Assembly (NCBI RefSeq): GCF_024508275.1
Contig: NZ_CP101989.1
Coordinates: 3,534,001 to 3,598,000 of the forward strand
Origin: Cellulomonas wangsupingiae
GTDB taxonomy: Bacteria; Actinomycetota; Actinomycetes; Actinomycetales; Cellulomonadaceae
Direction: 5' to 3'
Length of the DNA: 64,000 nt
In this document: positions 50,997 to 59,699 of the stretch, piece after piece
How the letters are laid out: every line of letters begins with the position of its first letter
Numbering within the stretch: position 1 is the stretch's first letter
Notes under the pieces: model-generated
Databases searched by the model: none
The model's input: only the letters and a program-made list of their open reading frames with translations
Told to the model about the DNA's origin: nothing
Made by a program: the position numbers and the translations under genes

Positions 50997-51965
50997 ATGA
51001 CCGCACCCTCCCTCGGCTCGCACCCGGTGGTGCGCGCGGCCGGTGCCACGGCGCTCGCGGGCGTCGCCGCGCTCGCCTGGGCGTCCGTCGTCGAGGTGCG
51101 CTGGTACGCGCTGCGCGAGGTCACGGTCCCGGTGCTGCCGCCGGGCCAGGACCCGCTGCGGATCCTGCACGTGTCGGACCTGCACCTGACGCCCGGTCAG
51201 CGCCGCAAGGTCGACTGGGTGCGTGACCTGGCGACCCTGGACCCGCACCTCGTCGTCGACACCGGCGACAACTGGGCGCACCTGGACGCGATGCCCGCGC
51301 TGCTGCGCGCGCTCGAGCCGCTGCTGACCGTGCCCGGCGCGTTCGTCCTCGGCTCCAACGACTACCTGGCACCCGGCTTCAAGAACCCGGCGCGCTACCT
51401 GCTGCCCGACGCCCGCCGCGCGCCGGCCCGCCCGCCGGTGGCGCTGCCGTGGCGCGAGCTCGTCTCGCGGCTCACGTCGGCCGGCTGGGTCGACCTGTCG
51501 AACCGGCGCGACGTGCTCAAGGTCGACGGGCGGCTGCTGTCGTTCGTCGGCACGGACGACGCGCACCTGGACCGGGACGAGTTCCCGGCCGCCGGTGGCC
51601 CCGACGACGTCCGCGCGTCCGACGGCCGCTCCCCCGCCGTCGACCTGCACCTGGGCGTCACGCACGCCCCGTACCGGCGCGTGCTGGACGCGATGCACAC
51701 CGACGGCGTCGACCTCACGATCGCCGGGCACACGCACGGCGGGCAGCTCGCACTGCCGTTCTGGGGCGCCCTGACGACCAACTGCGACCTCGACCTGCGT
51801 CGCGCCAAGGGCCTGCACGGCTGGCCCGGCGCCCGCCCGGACCGGGCCGACGGTGCCGGCTCGTCGTGGCTGCACGTGTCCGCGGGGCTCGGCACGTCGC
51901 CGTACGCGCCCGTGCGGTTCGCGTGCCGCCCGGAGGCGACGCTGCTGACCCTGACGTCGCCCTGA
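50997..51965 (+). CDS. Membrane-anchored metallophosphoesterase
   Basis: A 322-residue calcineurin-like phosphoesterase. A hydrophobic stretch at ~13-30 is a signal anchor. Metal motifs: RILHVSDLHLTPGQRRK (DLH), VVDTGDNWAH (GDN), VLGSNDYLAPG (GSND replacing GNHD) and TIAGHTHGGQLALPF (GHTHGG). The order PBP then phosphoesterase is conserved with Rv3682-Rv3683. Probably acts outside the membrane on lipid or nucleotide phosphoesters. ATG 50997 lies 10 bp after ponA2. The Ser for His change in the third motif may tune metal binding. Confidence 0.88.
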   Translation: MTAPSLGSHPVVRAAGATALAGVAALAWASVVEVRWYALREVTVPVLPPGQDPLRILHVSDLHLTPGQRRKVDWVRDLATLDPHLVVDTGDNWAHLDAMPALLRALEPLLTVPGAFVLGSNDYLAPGFKNPARYLLPDARRAPARPPVALPWRELVSRLTSAGWVDLSNRRDVLKVDGRLLSFVGTDDAHLDRDEFPAAGGPDDVRASDGRSPAVDLHLGVTHAPYRRVLDAMHTDGVDLTIAGHTHGGQLALPFWGALTTNCDLDLRRAKGLHGWPGARPDRADGAGSSWLHVSAGLGTSPYAPVRFACRPEATLLTLTSP

Positions 51966-51994
51966 CCAATTTCGTCCAGGGGTGCCTCGTCGGC

Positions 51995-52000
51995 TATCCT
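51995..52000 (+). promoter_or_regulatory. -10 box (TATCCT) of the tRNA gene
   Basis: TATCCT ends 12 nt before the mature tRNA 5' end at 52013; the -35 region is not clear. Confidence 0.4.
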
Positions 52001-52012
52001 TGCCAGGCTCCA

Positions 52013-52086
<74 letters not shown>

Positions 52087-52095
52087 CACAGACAG

Positions 52096-52135
52096 ACGGC
52101 CGGTGACCAGGGCAGATGCCCGGGTCACCGGCCGT
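52096..52135. terminator. Perfect 13-bp stem after tRNA-Pro, shared with a convergent gene
   Basis: Arms ACGGCCGGTGACC (52096-52108) and GGTCACCGGCCGT (52123-52135) with a 14-nt loop that itself can pair (GGGC/GCCC). The second arm contains the last codons and stop of the convergent membrane protein gene, so it likely terminates both. Confidence 0.75.
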
Positions 52136-52556
52136 TGGTCATCCGGCCGGCCACTGCAGCTCGACGAGCGCCCGCGACCAGGGCGACGACACCGGCGCCG
52201 GCGGCCGTCCCCAGCAGCACCAGCAGCGCCCCGACCAGCCAGAGCCCGGACTCGTCCCGCGGCGCCTGGGTGGCCACCCACGCCGCCGTGAACGTCACGG
52301 CGACCGTGGCCACGGCGCGCAGGCCGCCGAGCGCCCGGACCGCGAGCACGGTCACGGCCAGGAGGCTGACGACGCAGCCCACCACCTGCCACGCCTCGTA
52401 GGGCCCGGTGACGTCGCCGGTGACCGGGTCCGTCCGGTACTGCGTGTCCCACCCCAGCCAGGCGAGCCAGCAGGCGGCGGTCAGGACCGCGACGAGGGCG
52501 TACCGGGCGGCGGCGCGCCCGGGCCCGGCGGCGGTGCGGGGCGGTGTCGTGGTCAC
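52125..52556 (-). CDS. Hypothetical membrane protein
   Basis: A 143-residue protein from GTG 52556 with four hydrophobic helices: ~15-33 ([19 protein letters not shown]), ~52-70 ([19 protein letters not shown]), ~75-92 and ~103-125 ([20 protein letters not shown]). [20 protein letters not shown] is the first external loop. No known family is recognised. It lies alone between the tRNA terminator and the DUF4097 gene. Confidence 0.8.
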   Translation of the reverse strand: MTTTPPRTAAGPGRAAARYALVAVLTAACWLAWLGWDTQYRTDPVTGDVTGPYEAWQVVGCVVSLLAVTVLAVRALGGLRAVATVAVTFTAAWVATQAPRDESGLWLVGALLVLLGTAAGAGVVALVAGARRAAVAGRMTNGR

Positions 52557-52593
52557 GCCGGGAATCCTGGCAGACCGTCGGACCGTCGGACCG

Positions 52594-53574
52594 TCAGGCC
52601 GCAGGGCCGAGGTACGACACGTCGCCGTCGACCGTGCGCAGGTCCACGTGCACGGCGGCGCCGGGGTCCGTCGCCCCTTCGACACGCTGCCGCCCGTTCG
52701 ACGTGATCTGCAGCGCGACGGGGTCACCCGTCCCGTGCACCGTCACGTCGCCGTCGACGGCCTGCACCGTGACGTCGCCGCGCACCTGCGCGACCCCCAC
52801 GTCCCCGTCCCGTTTCCGCACCGTCAGCGCACCGCCCACGTCGCGCACCTCGATGCGCCCGTCGGACGTTCGCACGTCGGCGTCGCCGCCCACGTCGGCC
52901 AGGACGACGGCCCCGTCGCGGCCGCCGACCGTGACGTCGCCACCGGCCTCGGTGACGCGCACGTCACCGTCGGAGAGCTCCACCGCGACGCCGCCGCGCA
53001 CGCCCTGCGCCGTGACGTCGCCGTCGCGGCCACGGACGTCGAGGTCGCCCCGGGCACCCGAGACCTCGACCTCGCCGTCGGCCGCGCGCACCTCGACGTC
53101 CGCCGCGGGCCCGGCCACCCGGACGTCGCCGTCGACTGCGCGGACCACGACGTGCGTGCCCTCCGGGACCGTCACCTCCAGCGCCGCGGAGCAGCTCGAC
53201 ACCCACGACTCGACGCACTCGTGCCGCACGACCGTCCGGTCGCCCTGCGACGTGACCTCGTAGCGGGGCCCGCCCCAGGCGAACCGCGCGACGCGCTCCA
53301 CGCGCACGTCGTCCACGGCTGAGACGGTGACGAGGACCTCGCCGTCGGCGACGAGCTCGACGACGTCCGTCGCCGCGAGCGTCGCGGTGGCCGACGTGGT
53401 CCGCGTGAACATCCACGCCAGCACCTGCAGGACGCCGTAGGCGAGCAGGAGCACCGCGAGCACGCCACCCACGACGGCCAGGGGCCGCGCGCGGGCCGCG
53501 CGCGGCGCGGCGGGCGGGCCGGCGGGTGCCGGCGGCGGCGGCGCAGGGAGGTGGGTGGGCTGGGTGGCGGTCAC
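52594..53574 (-). CDS. DUF4097-type beta-repeat membrane protein
   Basis: A 326-residue protein. A Pro/Ala-rich cytoplasmic N-terminus, one transmembrane helix (ARPLAVVGGVLAVLLLAYGV), then an external domain made of repeated short strands of the form xVxDGDVxV: RAVDGDVRVAGPA, VRAADGEVEVSGA, VRGRDGDVTAQG, VELSDGDVRVTEA, VQAVDGDVTVHG. This is the DUF4097 (putative adhesin) beta-solenoid pattern. It starts overlapping the response regulator stop, so it is the third gene of the two-component operon. Such proteins often act as accessory sensors or outputs of envelope-stress systems. Confidence 0.85.
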   Translation of the reverse strand: MTATQPTHLPAPPPPAPAGPPAAPRAARARPLAVVGGVLAVLLLAYGVLQVLAWMFTRTTSATATLAATDVVELVADGEVLVTVSAVDDVRVERVARFAWGGPRYEVTSQGDRTVVRHECVESWVSSCSAALEVTVPEGTHVVVRAVDGDVRVAGPAADVEVRAADGEVEVSGARGDLDVRGRDGDVTAQGVRGGVAVELSDGDVRVTEAGGDVTVGGRDGAVVLADVGGDADVRTSDGRIEVRDVGGALTVRKRDGDVGVAQVRGDVTVQAVDGDVTVHGTGDPVALQITSNGRQRVEGATDPGAAVHVDLRTVDGDVSYLGPAA

Positions 53575-54242
53575 GGTCGTGCTCCGTTCGTCGGGCCGTC
53601 CTCGAGCCAGCGCAGCACCGCCAGGACGCGGCGGTGGTCGTCGGCGTCGGGCGGCAGGTCGAGCTTGGTGAGGATGGAGGTCACGTGCTTCTCGACGGCA
53701 GGCAGCCCGACCACGAGCCGCTCGGCGATCGCCGCATTGGACCGGCCCTCGGCCATGAGCGCCATGACCTCACGCTCGCGCGGCGACAGCACGTCGGACA
53801 GCGTGCGCCGGGAGCGGGCCAGGACCTGGGCGACGACCTCGGGGTCGAGCGCCGTCCCGCCGCCGGCGACGCGGTCCAGCGCCGCGAGGAAGTCGTCGAC
53901 GTCGGCCACGCGGTCCTTCAGGACGTACCCCAGCCCGCGCGCGTCGGCGGCGAACAGCTCACGGGCGTAGCGCTGCTCGACGTACTGCGAGAGCACGAGC
54001 ACGGGCAGGCGGGGGTGCAGGCCGCGCAGGTGCACGGCGGCGCGCAGACCCTCGTCGGTGTGCGTCGGGGGCATGCGGACGTCGGTGACGACCACGTCGG
54101 GCAGGTCGGCGGCAGGGTCGCCCAGGACGGCGACGAGCTCGTCCGCGGTGCGGTAGCCGGTGACGGCGTGCCCCTCGGCGGTGAGCAGACGGGTCAGCCC
54201 GTCGAGCAGGAGGACGGAGTCCTCGGCGATCACGATACGCAC
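53571..54242 (-). CDS. LuxR/NarL-family response regulator
   Basis: A 223-residue response regulator. The receiver has IVIAEDSVLLLDGLTRLL (acidic pocket), phospho-Asp in DVVVTDVRMPP, and VLVLSQYVEQRYAREL; LGYVLKDRVADVDDFLAALD carries the conserved Lys. The C-terminal HTH is LSPREREVMALMAEGRSNAA with IAERLVVGLPAVEKHVTSIL. ATG 54242 lies inside the kinase gene (13-bp overlap), the usual coupling. It probably binds the 24-bp palindrome upstream of the kinase gene and autoregulates. Confidence 0.92.
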   Translation of the reverse strand: MRIVIAEDSVLLLDGLTRLLTAEGHAVTGYRTADELVAVLGDPAADLPDVVVTDVRMPPTHTDEGLRAAVHLRGLHPRLPVLVLSQYVEQRYARELFAADARGLGYVLKDRVADVDDFLAALDRVAGGGTALDPEVVAQVLARSRRTLSDVLSPREREVMALMAEGRSNAAIAERLVVGLPAVEKHVTSILTKLDLPPDADDHRRVLAVLRWLEDGPTNGARP

Positions 54243-55579
54243 GGCACCTCCACGGTGAGCACGGTGCCCCGGCCGGCAGGGCTGACGAGGTCGAACGTGC
54301 CGTCGAGGGCCTCGACGCGGCGGCGCAGCCCGTCCAGGCCGCCGCCGGGCGCCGCGTGCGCGCCGCCGGCGCCGTCGTCGGCGACCTCGACCCGCAGCCG
54401 GTCGCCGTGCACGGACGCGCGCACGGTGGCCCGCGTCGCGGTGGCGTGCTTGGCGAGGTTGGTCAGCGCCTCGGCGACGACGAAGTACGCGGCGGCCTGC
54501 GCCTGCGACCCGACGCCGTCACCGACGCCCTGGGCGTCGACGTCGACGGGGACCGGGCAGCGGGCCGCGAGCGCCGAGAGCGCGGCATCGAGGCCGCGGT
54601 CGGTCAGCACGGCGGGGTGCACGCCCCGCACGAGGTCGCGGAGCTCGGCCAGCACCTCCTTGACCTCGCCGTGCGCCGCGTCGATCGCGGCGACGGCCGC
54701 GGCGGGGTCCTGCGCGGCGGCCCGGCGTGCGACACCCAGCTCGACCCCGAGCGCGACGAGGCGCTGCTGCGCACCGTCGTGGAGGTCGCGCTCGATGCGG
54801 CGGCGCTCCTCGTCGGCGGCCACGACGGCGGCCGTGCGGGTCTCGCGCAGGTGCTCGGCGCGGCCCTCGGCGACGTCGGCCCGCTGCTCGGCGGCCCGCG
54901 CGGCGCGCTCGGCCTCGGCGCGCGAGCGACCTCCCAGCAGCGTGCGGGTCAGCCGGACCTGCGCGAGGTTGGTGAGCTGCACGACGAGCGCCGCCAGCCA
55001 CAGCGCCACCAGGGCCCCGGGGACGAGCAGCGCGAGGTGCCACGCGTTGACGCGCCCGGCGAACGGCGCCGCGGGCACGACGAGCGCGAACGACGCGAGG
55101 CCCAGGGCGACGGACCCGGCCACCCAGGCCAGGACGCACGTGACCAGCGCGTGCGCGACGGCCGCCCACGAGCGGGCGTCACGCAGCCACGGCCACCAGG
55201 ACCGCGGGTGGTACGGGGCCGCAGGCCCGGGCGCGGGCGGCGGCACGACGACGCCGAGCTGGGCCCGCAGCCGCGCACGCTCACCCGTGCCGTACCCGCG
55301 GGCCAGGACCAGCGTCAGGACGAGGAGCGGCACGCCGACGACGAGCACCGCCAGCCCGACGCCGAGCGCCACCCCGGTGACGAGCAGGACGGACGCCGCG
55401 AGGCTCGCGGCCGCCGCCAGGACGATCTGCCCGGCGCCGGCCCAGGTGGCGCCCGAGACGGGTGCCAGCGCGAGCGCGCGACCGCCGGCGAGCATCGGTG
55501 CGACGACGCGCACGTCGTCGGCGAGCGGGACCTCGTCCGGGAGCGGAGGCGCCGTGGTGGCCTCGATGGCTGTGGTCAT
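54230..55579 (-). CDS. Sensor histidine kinase (HisKA_3 type)
   Basis: A 449-residue kinase. Helices at ~50-110 and ~145-215 form a membrane sensor region (AGAGQIVLAAAASLAASVLL and others). The phospho-His box is DEERRRIERDLHDGAQQRLV (HisKA_3) and the ATPase part has EALTNLAKHATATRATV (N box) and VADDGAGGAHAAPGGGLDGL (G1/G2). These kinases pair with NarL-type regulators, here encoded next. ATG 55579 has a -10 box seven bases upstream (TACCGT). First gene of the HK-RR-DUF4097 operon. Confidence 0.92.
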   Translation of the reverse strand: MTTAIEATTAPPLPDEVPLADDVRVVAPMLAGGRALALAPVSGATWAGAGQIVLAAAASLAASVLLVTGVALGVGLAVLVVGVPLLVLTLVLARGYGTGERARLRAQLGVVVPPPAPGPAAPYHPRSWWPWLRDARSWAAVAHALVTCVLAWVAGSVALGLASFALVVPAAPFAGRVNAWHLALLVPGALVALWLAALVVQLTNLAQVRLTRTLLGGRSRAEAERAARAAEQRADVAEGRAEHLRETRTAAVVAADEERRRIERDLHDGAQQRLVALGVELGVARRAAAQDPAAAVAAIDAAHGEVKEVLAELRDLVRGVHPAVLTDRGLDAALSALAARCPVPVDVDAQGVGDGVGSQAQAAAYFVVAEALTNLAKHATATRATVRASVHGDRLRVEVADDGAGGAHAAPGGGLDGLRRRVEALDGTFDLVSPAGRGTVLTVEVPCVS

Positions 55580-55586
55580 GCCGACG

Positions 55587-55592
55587 ACGGTA
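55587..55592 (-). promoter_or_regulatory. -10 box (TACCGT), leaderless promoter of the kinase operon
   Basis: On the minus strand TACCGT ends 7 nt before the ATG at 55579. Confidence 0.45.
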
Positions 55593-55634
55593 GGCGTCGC
55601 GCGCGGGTCGGCGCTGCGGTGCCCGCCCACGTCG

Positions 55635-55658
55635 CGGGGTAGGGCACGCCCTACCCCG
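55635..55658. promoter_or_regulatory. 24-bp perfect palindrome upstream of the kinase operon
   Basis: CGGGGTAGGGC (55635-55645) and GCCCTACCCCG (55648-55658) are exact inverted copies around AC. Outer CCCGCCC (55622-55628) and GGGCGGG (55664-55670) add symmetry. It lies ~45 bp upstream of the -10 box, an activator position, and is the likely binding site of the operon's own response regulator. Confidence 0.55.
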
Positions 55659-55792
55659 TACCCGGGCGGGTGACGCCGGGGCGCCGCCTCATGGCGGCGG
55701 GGACGTGCACGAACCGCCACCCGACGACGCGCCTCCCCTCCCCTGCCGGGGCGGGTGCGGCGGTCGCCGGGTGACGGTTCGCGTGCGGCTGC

Positions 55793-57301
55793 TCAGGACA
55801 GCTGCAGCCGGAACATGCTCCAGGACGCCGGCGGGAGCTCCGCGCGCAGCGTCGTGCCGTCGACCGCGGCCGACGTGTGGGGCCGCGGCGCGACGCGGTC
55901 GGGCTCGTCCATCGTGTTGGCCGCGAACAGGTCGTCGTCGGCGAGCAGGACGGCCTCCGTGAGGGTCGCCGCGCCGAACCCGCGCAGGTCCGTGGCGAAG
56001 GCGACGGCCTCGGCGGGGTCGCGGTTGACCACGAACACGGTGAGCTGTCCCGTCTCGGCGTCGTGGGTGGCGACCGCGTCCAGGACCGCCACCTCGCCGT
56101 GCTTGGCGGTGGTGAGGGTCGGTGCGTCCACCCGCAGGTCGAGCACCTGGCCCCGCGCGTGACGTGCCGTGAGCGCGAACGGGTGGAAGATCGACTGGCG
56201 CCACGCCGGGCCGTCGGGCTCGGAGCGGATCGGGGCGATCGTGTTGACGAGCTGCGCCTGGCACGCGATCGCGACGCGGTCGCTGTGCTGCAGCAGCGTG
56301 ATGAGCAGCGACCCGACGACCACGGCGTCGAGCACCGTGTACGCGTCCTCGCTGAGCCGCGGCGCCTGCGTCCAGTCCGTCGGCAGGCCGGACTCGGTGA
56401 GCGCCTTGTTGTACCAGACGTTCCACTCGTCGAACGAGATCATGATCTTCTTCGACGACTTCAGGCGTGCGCCGACCGCGTCCGCCGTGGCGACGACCTC
56501 GCGGATGAACTTGTCCATGTCGACGGACGAGGCGAGGAAGCTGGCCCGGTCGTCGCCGTCGAGCTCGTAGTAGGCGTGGGCGGACACGTGGTCGACGAGC
56601 TCGTACGTGTGCTCGAGGACCGTGTCCTCCCAGGCGCCGAAGGTCGCCATCGCGCGGCCGGACGACCCGCAGGCGACGAGCTCGAGGTCGGGCTCGACCT
56701 GGCGCATCGCGCGCGCGGTCTCGGCCGCCAGGCGGCCGTACTCCTCGGCCGTCTTGTGCCCGAGCTGCCAGGGCCCGTCCATCTCGTTGCCGAGGCACCA
56801 CGTGCGGATGGCGTGGGGCTCGGGCGCGCCGTGCTCGACGCGCAGGTCGGACAGCGCCGTGCCCTTCGGGTGGTTCGCGTACTCCAGCAGCTCGACGGCC
56901 TCGGCGATGCCGCGCGTGCCGAGGTTCACGGCCATGACCGGCTCGATGTCGGCCTTACGCGCCCAGCGCATGAACTCGTTGAGGCCGAACGCGTTGGTCT
57001 CGATGGTCTTCCACGCCGGGTCGAGGCGCGTCGGGCGGTCCTCGACGGGTCCGACGCCGTCCTCCCAGCGGTACCCGGAGACGAAGTTGCCGCCCGGGTA
57101 GCGCACGGCCGTGACGCCCATCTCCCGCACCAGCTCCATCACGTCGCCGCGCAGACCGTCCTCGTCCGCGGTCGGGTGCCCGGGCTCGTACAGCCCGCCG
57201 TAGACGCACCGACCCATGTGCTCGACGAACGACCCGAACACCCGGCGGTTGACGGGGGCCACGACGAAGGCGGGGTCGATCGACAGCTTGCCGCTCTGCA
57301 T
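55793..57301 (-). CDS. abfA: GH51 alpha-L-arabinofuranosidase
   Basis: A 502-residue GH51 enzyme, full length. The N-terminus IDPAFVVAPVNRRVFGSFVE and HMGRCVYGGLYEPGHP, then VRYPGGNFVSGYRWEDG, are typical. The acid/base Glu is in WCLGNEMDGPWQ and the nucleophile Glu in ISFDEWNVWY; a (beta/alpha)8 barrel is followed by a beta-sandwich. No signal peptide, so it is cytoplasmic and releases L-arabinose from imported arabino-oligosaccharides. It is the last gene of the ABC operon, 97 bp after the binding-protein gene with a hairpin between. ATG is preceded by an AGGAGT site. Confidence 0.95.
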   Translation of the reverse strand: MQSGKLSIDPAFVVAPVNRRVFGSFVEHMGRCVYGGLYEPGHPTADEDGLRGDVMELVREMGVTAVRYPGGNFVSGYRWEDGVGPVEDRPTRLDPAWKTIETNAFGLNEFMRWARKADIEPVMAVNLGTRGIAEAVELLEYANHPKGTALSDLRVEHGAPEPHAIRTWCLGNEMDGPWQLGHKTAEEYGRLAAETARAMRQVEPDLELVACGSSGRAMATFGAWEDTVLEHTYELVDHVSAHAYYELDGDDRASFLASSVDMDKFIREVVATADAVGARLKSSKKIMISFDEWNVWYNKALTESGLPTDWTQAPRLSEDAYTVLDAVVVGSLLITLLQHSDRVAIACQAQLVNTIAPIRSEPDGPAWRQSIFHPFALTARHARGQVLDLRVDAPTLTTAKHGEVAVLDAVATHDAETGQLTVFVVNRDPAEAVAFATDLRGFGAATLTEAVLLADDDLFAANTMDEPDRVAPRPHTSAAVDGTTLRAELPPASWSMFRLQLS

Positions 57302-57358
57302 TGCTACTCCTGTGCTGGGGCGCCGCGACGGGTCACGGGCGCGGGGTGGTGGCCACGG

Positions 57359-57389
57359 GCCCGGGCGCCGGGGTTGCCGGCGCCCGGGC
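57359..57389 (-). terminator. 13-bp hairpin between binding-protein gene and GH51 gene
   Basis: Arms GCCCGGGCGCCGG (57359-57371) and CCGGCGCCCGGGC (57377-57389) with a 5-nt loop lie 9 bp after the binding-protein stop. It probably gives partial termination or protects the upstream mRNA, lowering arabinofuranosidase relative to binding protein. Confidence 0.7.
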
Positions 57390-57398
57390 TCACCGCGA

Positions 57399-58736
57399 CT
57401 ACTGGCCGATCTGGTTCTGCAGGTCCTTCTGCGCCTGCTCGAGAGCCTGCGACGGCGCGACGCCGTTCTCGTAGACCTCGGTCAGGGTGGTGGTGGTGAA
57501 GAGGTTGTTCAGCGTCGGCAGGTTCGGGTTCGCGAAGCCGTCGAAGTGGCCGATGCCGTCCTTGACCTCGTTGAGCACGTCGAACAGGTTCGTCCGGAAG
57601 TACTTGTTGAACTTGTTCTCCGGGTCCTTCGTGACGGCCTCGTCCTCCCACACCGACATGTTGACGGGGTCGAAGCCGAGGACCTCCCACACGGCGACGT
57701 TCGCCTCGGGCGAGAGCTTGGCGAACGCGAGCCACTCCGCCGCGAAGTCCTTCTTGGGCGAGGACTCGATGACGGCCGTGCCGGTGCCGCCGCCACCGAT
57801 CGTGGCGACGTCGCTGCCCTCGACGACGGGCGCCGGGGCGATCGCGATGTCGCCGGCGAGGTCGGGCATGTAGTCGACGAAGCGCGACGTGTACCAGGCG
57901 GGGTACACCACGGCGGCGTAGTCGCCGCTGTTGATGACGCCGAACGCCTGCTCGTCGTCGGGGCTGCCGCCGGGGATCGTGGAGATCGCGCCCGCGTCGA
58001 GCATGGCCTTCTGCATCTCGAACGCCTTGACGACGTCGGGGTTGGCGACGTCGACGTCACCGTTCTCGTCGAAGAAGTTGCCCCCGAGCTGCGCGACGAT
58101 GAGCGGCTCGACGAAGTTGACGGTCGTGCTGGCGATGCCGAACGCCTTGCCGGTCGCCGCGTTGTACTTCGCCCCGGCCTCCGAGAAGTCGTCCCACGTC
58201 TCGATGGTCGTGTAGTCGATCCCGGCCTCCTCGAGGAGCGCCGCGTTGTAGAACGTCACGAACGCCCCGACGTGCATCGGGAAGCCGAGCATCTTCTCGG
58301 CGCGGGTGTAGAGGTCCAGCCGCGCCTGGACGATGTCGTCCTGGTAGGGCTTGGCGGCCTCGGACAGGTCCATGAGCGGGGTGCGGCCGTCCTCCGACAC
58401 GAAGTTGGCGAACTTGTTGACCTCGATGTCGACGACGTCCGGCAGGCCGGAGTCCGCGTTGACCGCGAGCTGCAGCTTGTTGTGCATGTCCTGGTACGGG
58501 TAGACGGTCACGTCGAGGTCGACGGGCCGGTCGGGGTTCTTCTCGTTCCACTCGTCGGCCATCTGCTCGTAGTAGTCCGCGTGCAGCTCGGCGAACACCC
58601 ACATGTCGAGCTTGGTGGCCTCGCCGTCGGCGGGGGCCGCGGCGGGCTCGTCCGAGCTGCCGCTGCACGCCGAGAGCATGAGCGCCCCGGCCAGGCCGGC
58701 CGCGACGAGCGCCGAGTACCTGCGTGGTCCTGCCAT
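57399..58736 (-). CDS. ABC sugar-binding lipoprotein
   Basis: A 445-residue family 1 (MalE-like) solute-binding protein. The N-terminus MAGPRRYSALVAAGLAGALM ends in lipobox LSAC (Cys ~24). Mature part: LDMWVFAELHADYYEQMADE, LQLAVNADSGLPDVVDIEVN, GDYAAVVYPAWYTSRFVDYM and EWLAFAKLSPEANVAVWEVL. It captures oligosaccharide outside and delivers it to the two permeases encoded upstream. The operon ends with an arabinofuranosidase, so arabino-oligosaccharides are the likely substrate. No ATPase gene is present; a shared MsiK-type ATPase elsewhere is expected. Confidence 0.92.
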   Translation of the reverse strand: MAGPRRYSALVAAGLAGALMLSACSGSSDEPAAAPADGEATKLDMWVFAELHADYYEQMADEWNEKNPDRPVDLDVTVYPYQDMHNKLQLAVNADSGLPDVVDIEVNKFANFVSEDGRTPLMDLSEAAKPYQDDIVQARLDLYTRAEKMLGFPMHVGAFVTFYNAALLEEAGIDYTTIETWDDFSEAGAKYNAATGKAFGIASTTVNFVEPLIVAQLGGNFFDENGDVDVANPDVVKAFEMQKAMLDAGAISTIPGGSPDDEQAFGVINSGDYAAVVYPAWYTSRFVDYMPDLAGDIAIAPAPVVEGSDVATIGGGGTGTAVIESSPKKDFAAEWLAFAKLSPEANVAVWEVLGFDPVNMSVWEDEAVTKDPENKFNKYFRTNLFDVLNEVKDGIGHFDGFANPNLPTLNNLFTTTTLTEVYENGVAPSQALEQAQKDLQNQIGQ

Positions 58737-58784
58737 GGTGGTGACTCCGTTTCGTTGTGTGGTGCGGGTGGTGCGGGTGGGCGA

Positions 58785-59699
58785 TCAGCCCTTGAGCGCC
58801 CCCGCCGTCATCCCGGCGACGAAGAATCGCTGGAAGCAGAGGAAGAGCACGAGGACGGGAAGGAGGGAGAAGAAGGACCCGATGATCAGCAGGTCGTAGT
58901 TGTTCCCGTACGGCGTCAGCAGGGTGTTCAGGCCGATCGGCAGCGTGAACTTCTCCGCCGAGCGCAGCACCAGCAGGGGCCACAGGAAGTTGTTCCACGT
59001 GACCATGCCGTTGAGGATCGCCATGGCGGCCAGCGCGGGCCGCGAGATGGGCAGGACGACCCGGAAGAAGATGCCGAACTCGGTGACGCCGTCGACGCGG
59101 CCGGCCTCGAGCAGCTCCTTGGGGATCCCCATGAAGTACTGCCGGAAGAAGAAGATCGTCACGGACGCCGCGAGGAACGGGATGACGATGACGCTGTACG
59201 AGTCCGCGAGCCCGAGGTCGTTCACCATGACGTACAGCGGCAGCATCATGATCTCGAACGGCACGGTCATGAGGAGCAGCACCGAGATGAACGCGGCGGT
59301 CTTCCCCTTGAAGTCGTACATCGCGAAGCCGTAGGCGACGAACGAGCTGACCAGGAGCGTGCCGGCCACCTGGACGAGCGTGAGGCCCACCGAGTTGGCG
59401 AACCACCGGAAGTACAGGCCCGAGTCGGTGAAGATCATGACGTAGTTGTCGAACCGGAACGACGAGATGTCGACGTCGAGCCGCAGCCCGCTGCGCATGA
59501 TCTCGCCGCCGTCCTGGAACGTGCCCACGAAGATCACGACGAGCGGCACCAGGACGATGAGCCCGATGACGACGAGGAAGATGCTCTGGATCGTCACGAA
59601 CATCGCCCGGGGCAGCGGGTACTTGCGACGGCCCCCGGGGACGCCCGTCCCGTGCTCCGCCGAGGGGGCGGGCGTGGTCGTGGCGGTGGGCGCGCTCAT
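58785..59699 (-). CDS. ABC sugar permease, MalG type
   Basis: A 304-residue permease with six helices; the first is FVTIQSIFLVVIGLIVLVPL. The EAA loop reads GIPKELLEAGRVDGVTEFG, the ATPase-contact motif of carbohydrate permeases. The C-terminus RFFVAGMTAGALKG is typical of MalG/AraQ-type proteins. The ATG at 59699 overlaps the MalF-type gene stop (ATGA). It pairs with that permease to form the channel. Confidence 0.93.
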   Translation of the reverse strand: MSAPTATTTPAPSAEHGTGVPGGRRKYPLPRAMFVTIQSIFLVVIGLIVLVPLVVIFVGTFQDGGEIMRSGLRLDVDISSFRFDNYVMIFTDSGLYFRWFANSVGLTLVQVAGTLLVSSFVAYGFAMYDFKGKTAAFISVLLLMTVPFEIMMLPLYVMVNDLGLADSYSVIVIPFLAASVTIFFFRQYFMGIPKELLEAGRVDGVTEFGIFFRVVLPISRPALAAMAILNGMVTWNNFLWPLLVLRSAEKFTLPIGLNTLLTPYGNNYDLLIIGSFFSLLPVLVLFLCFQRFFVAGMTAGALKG

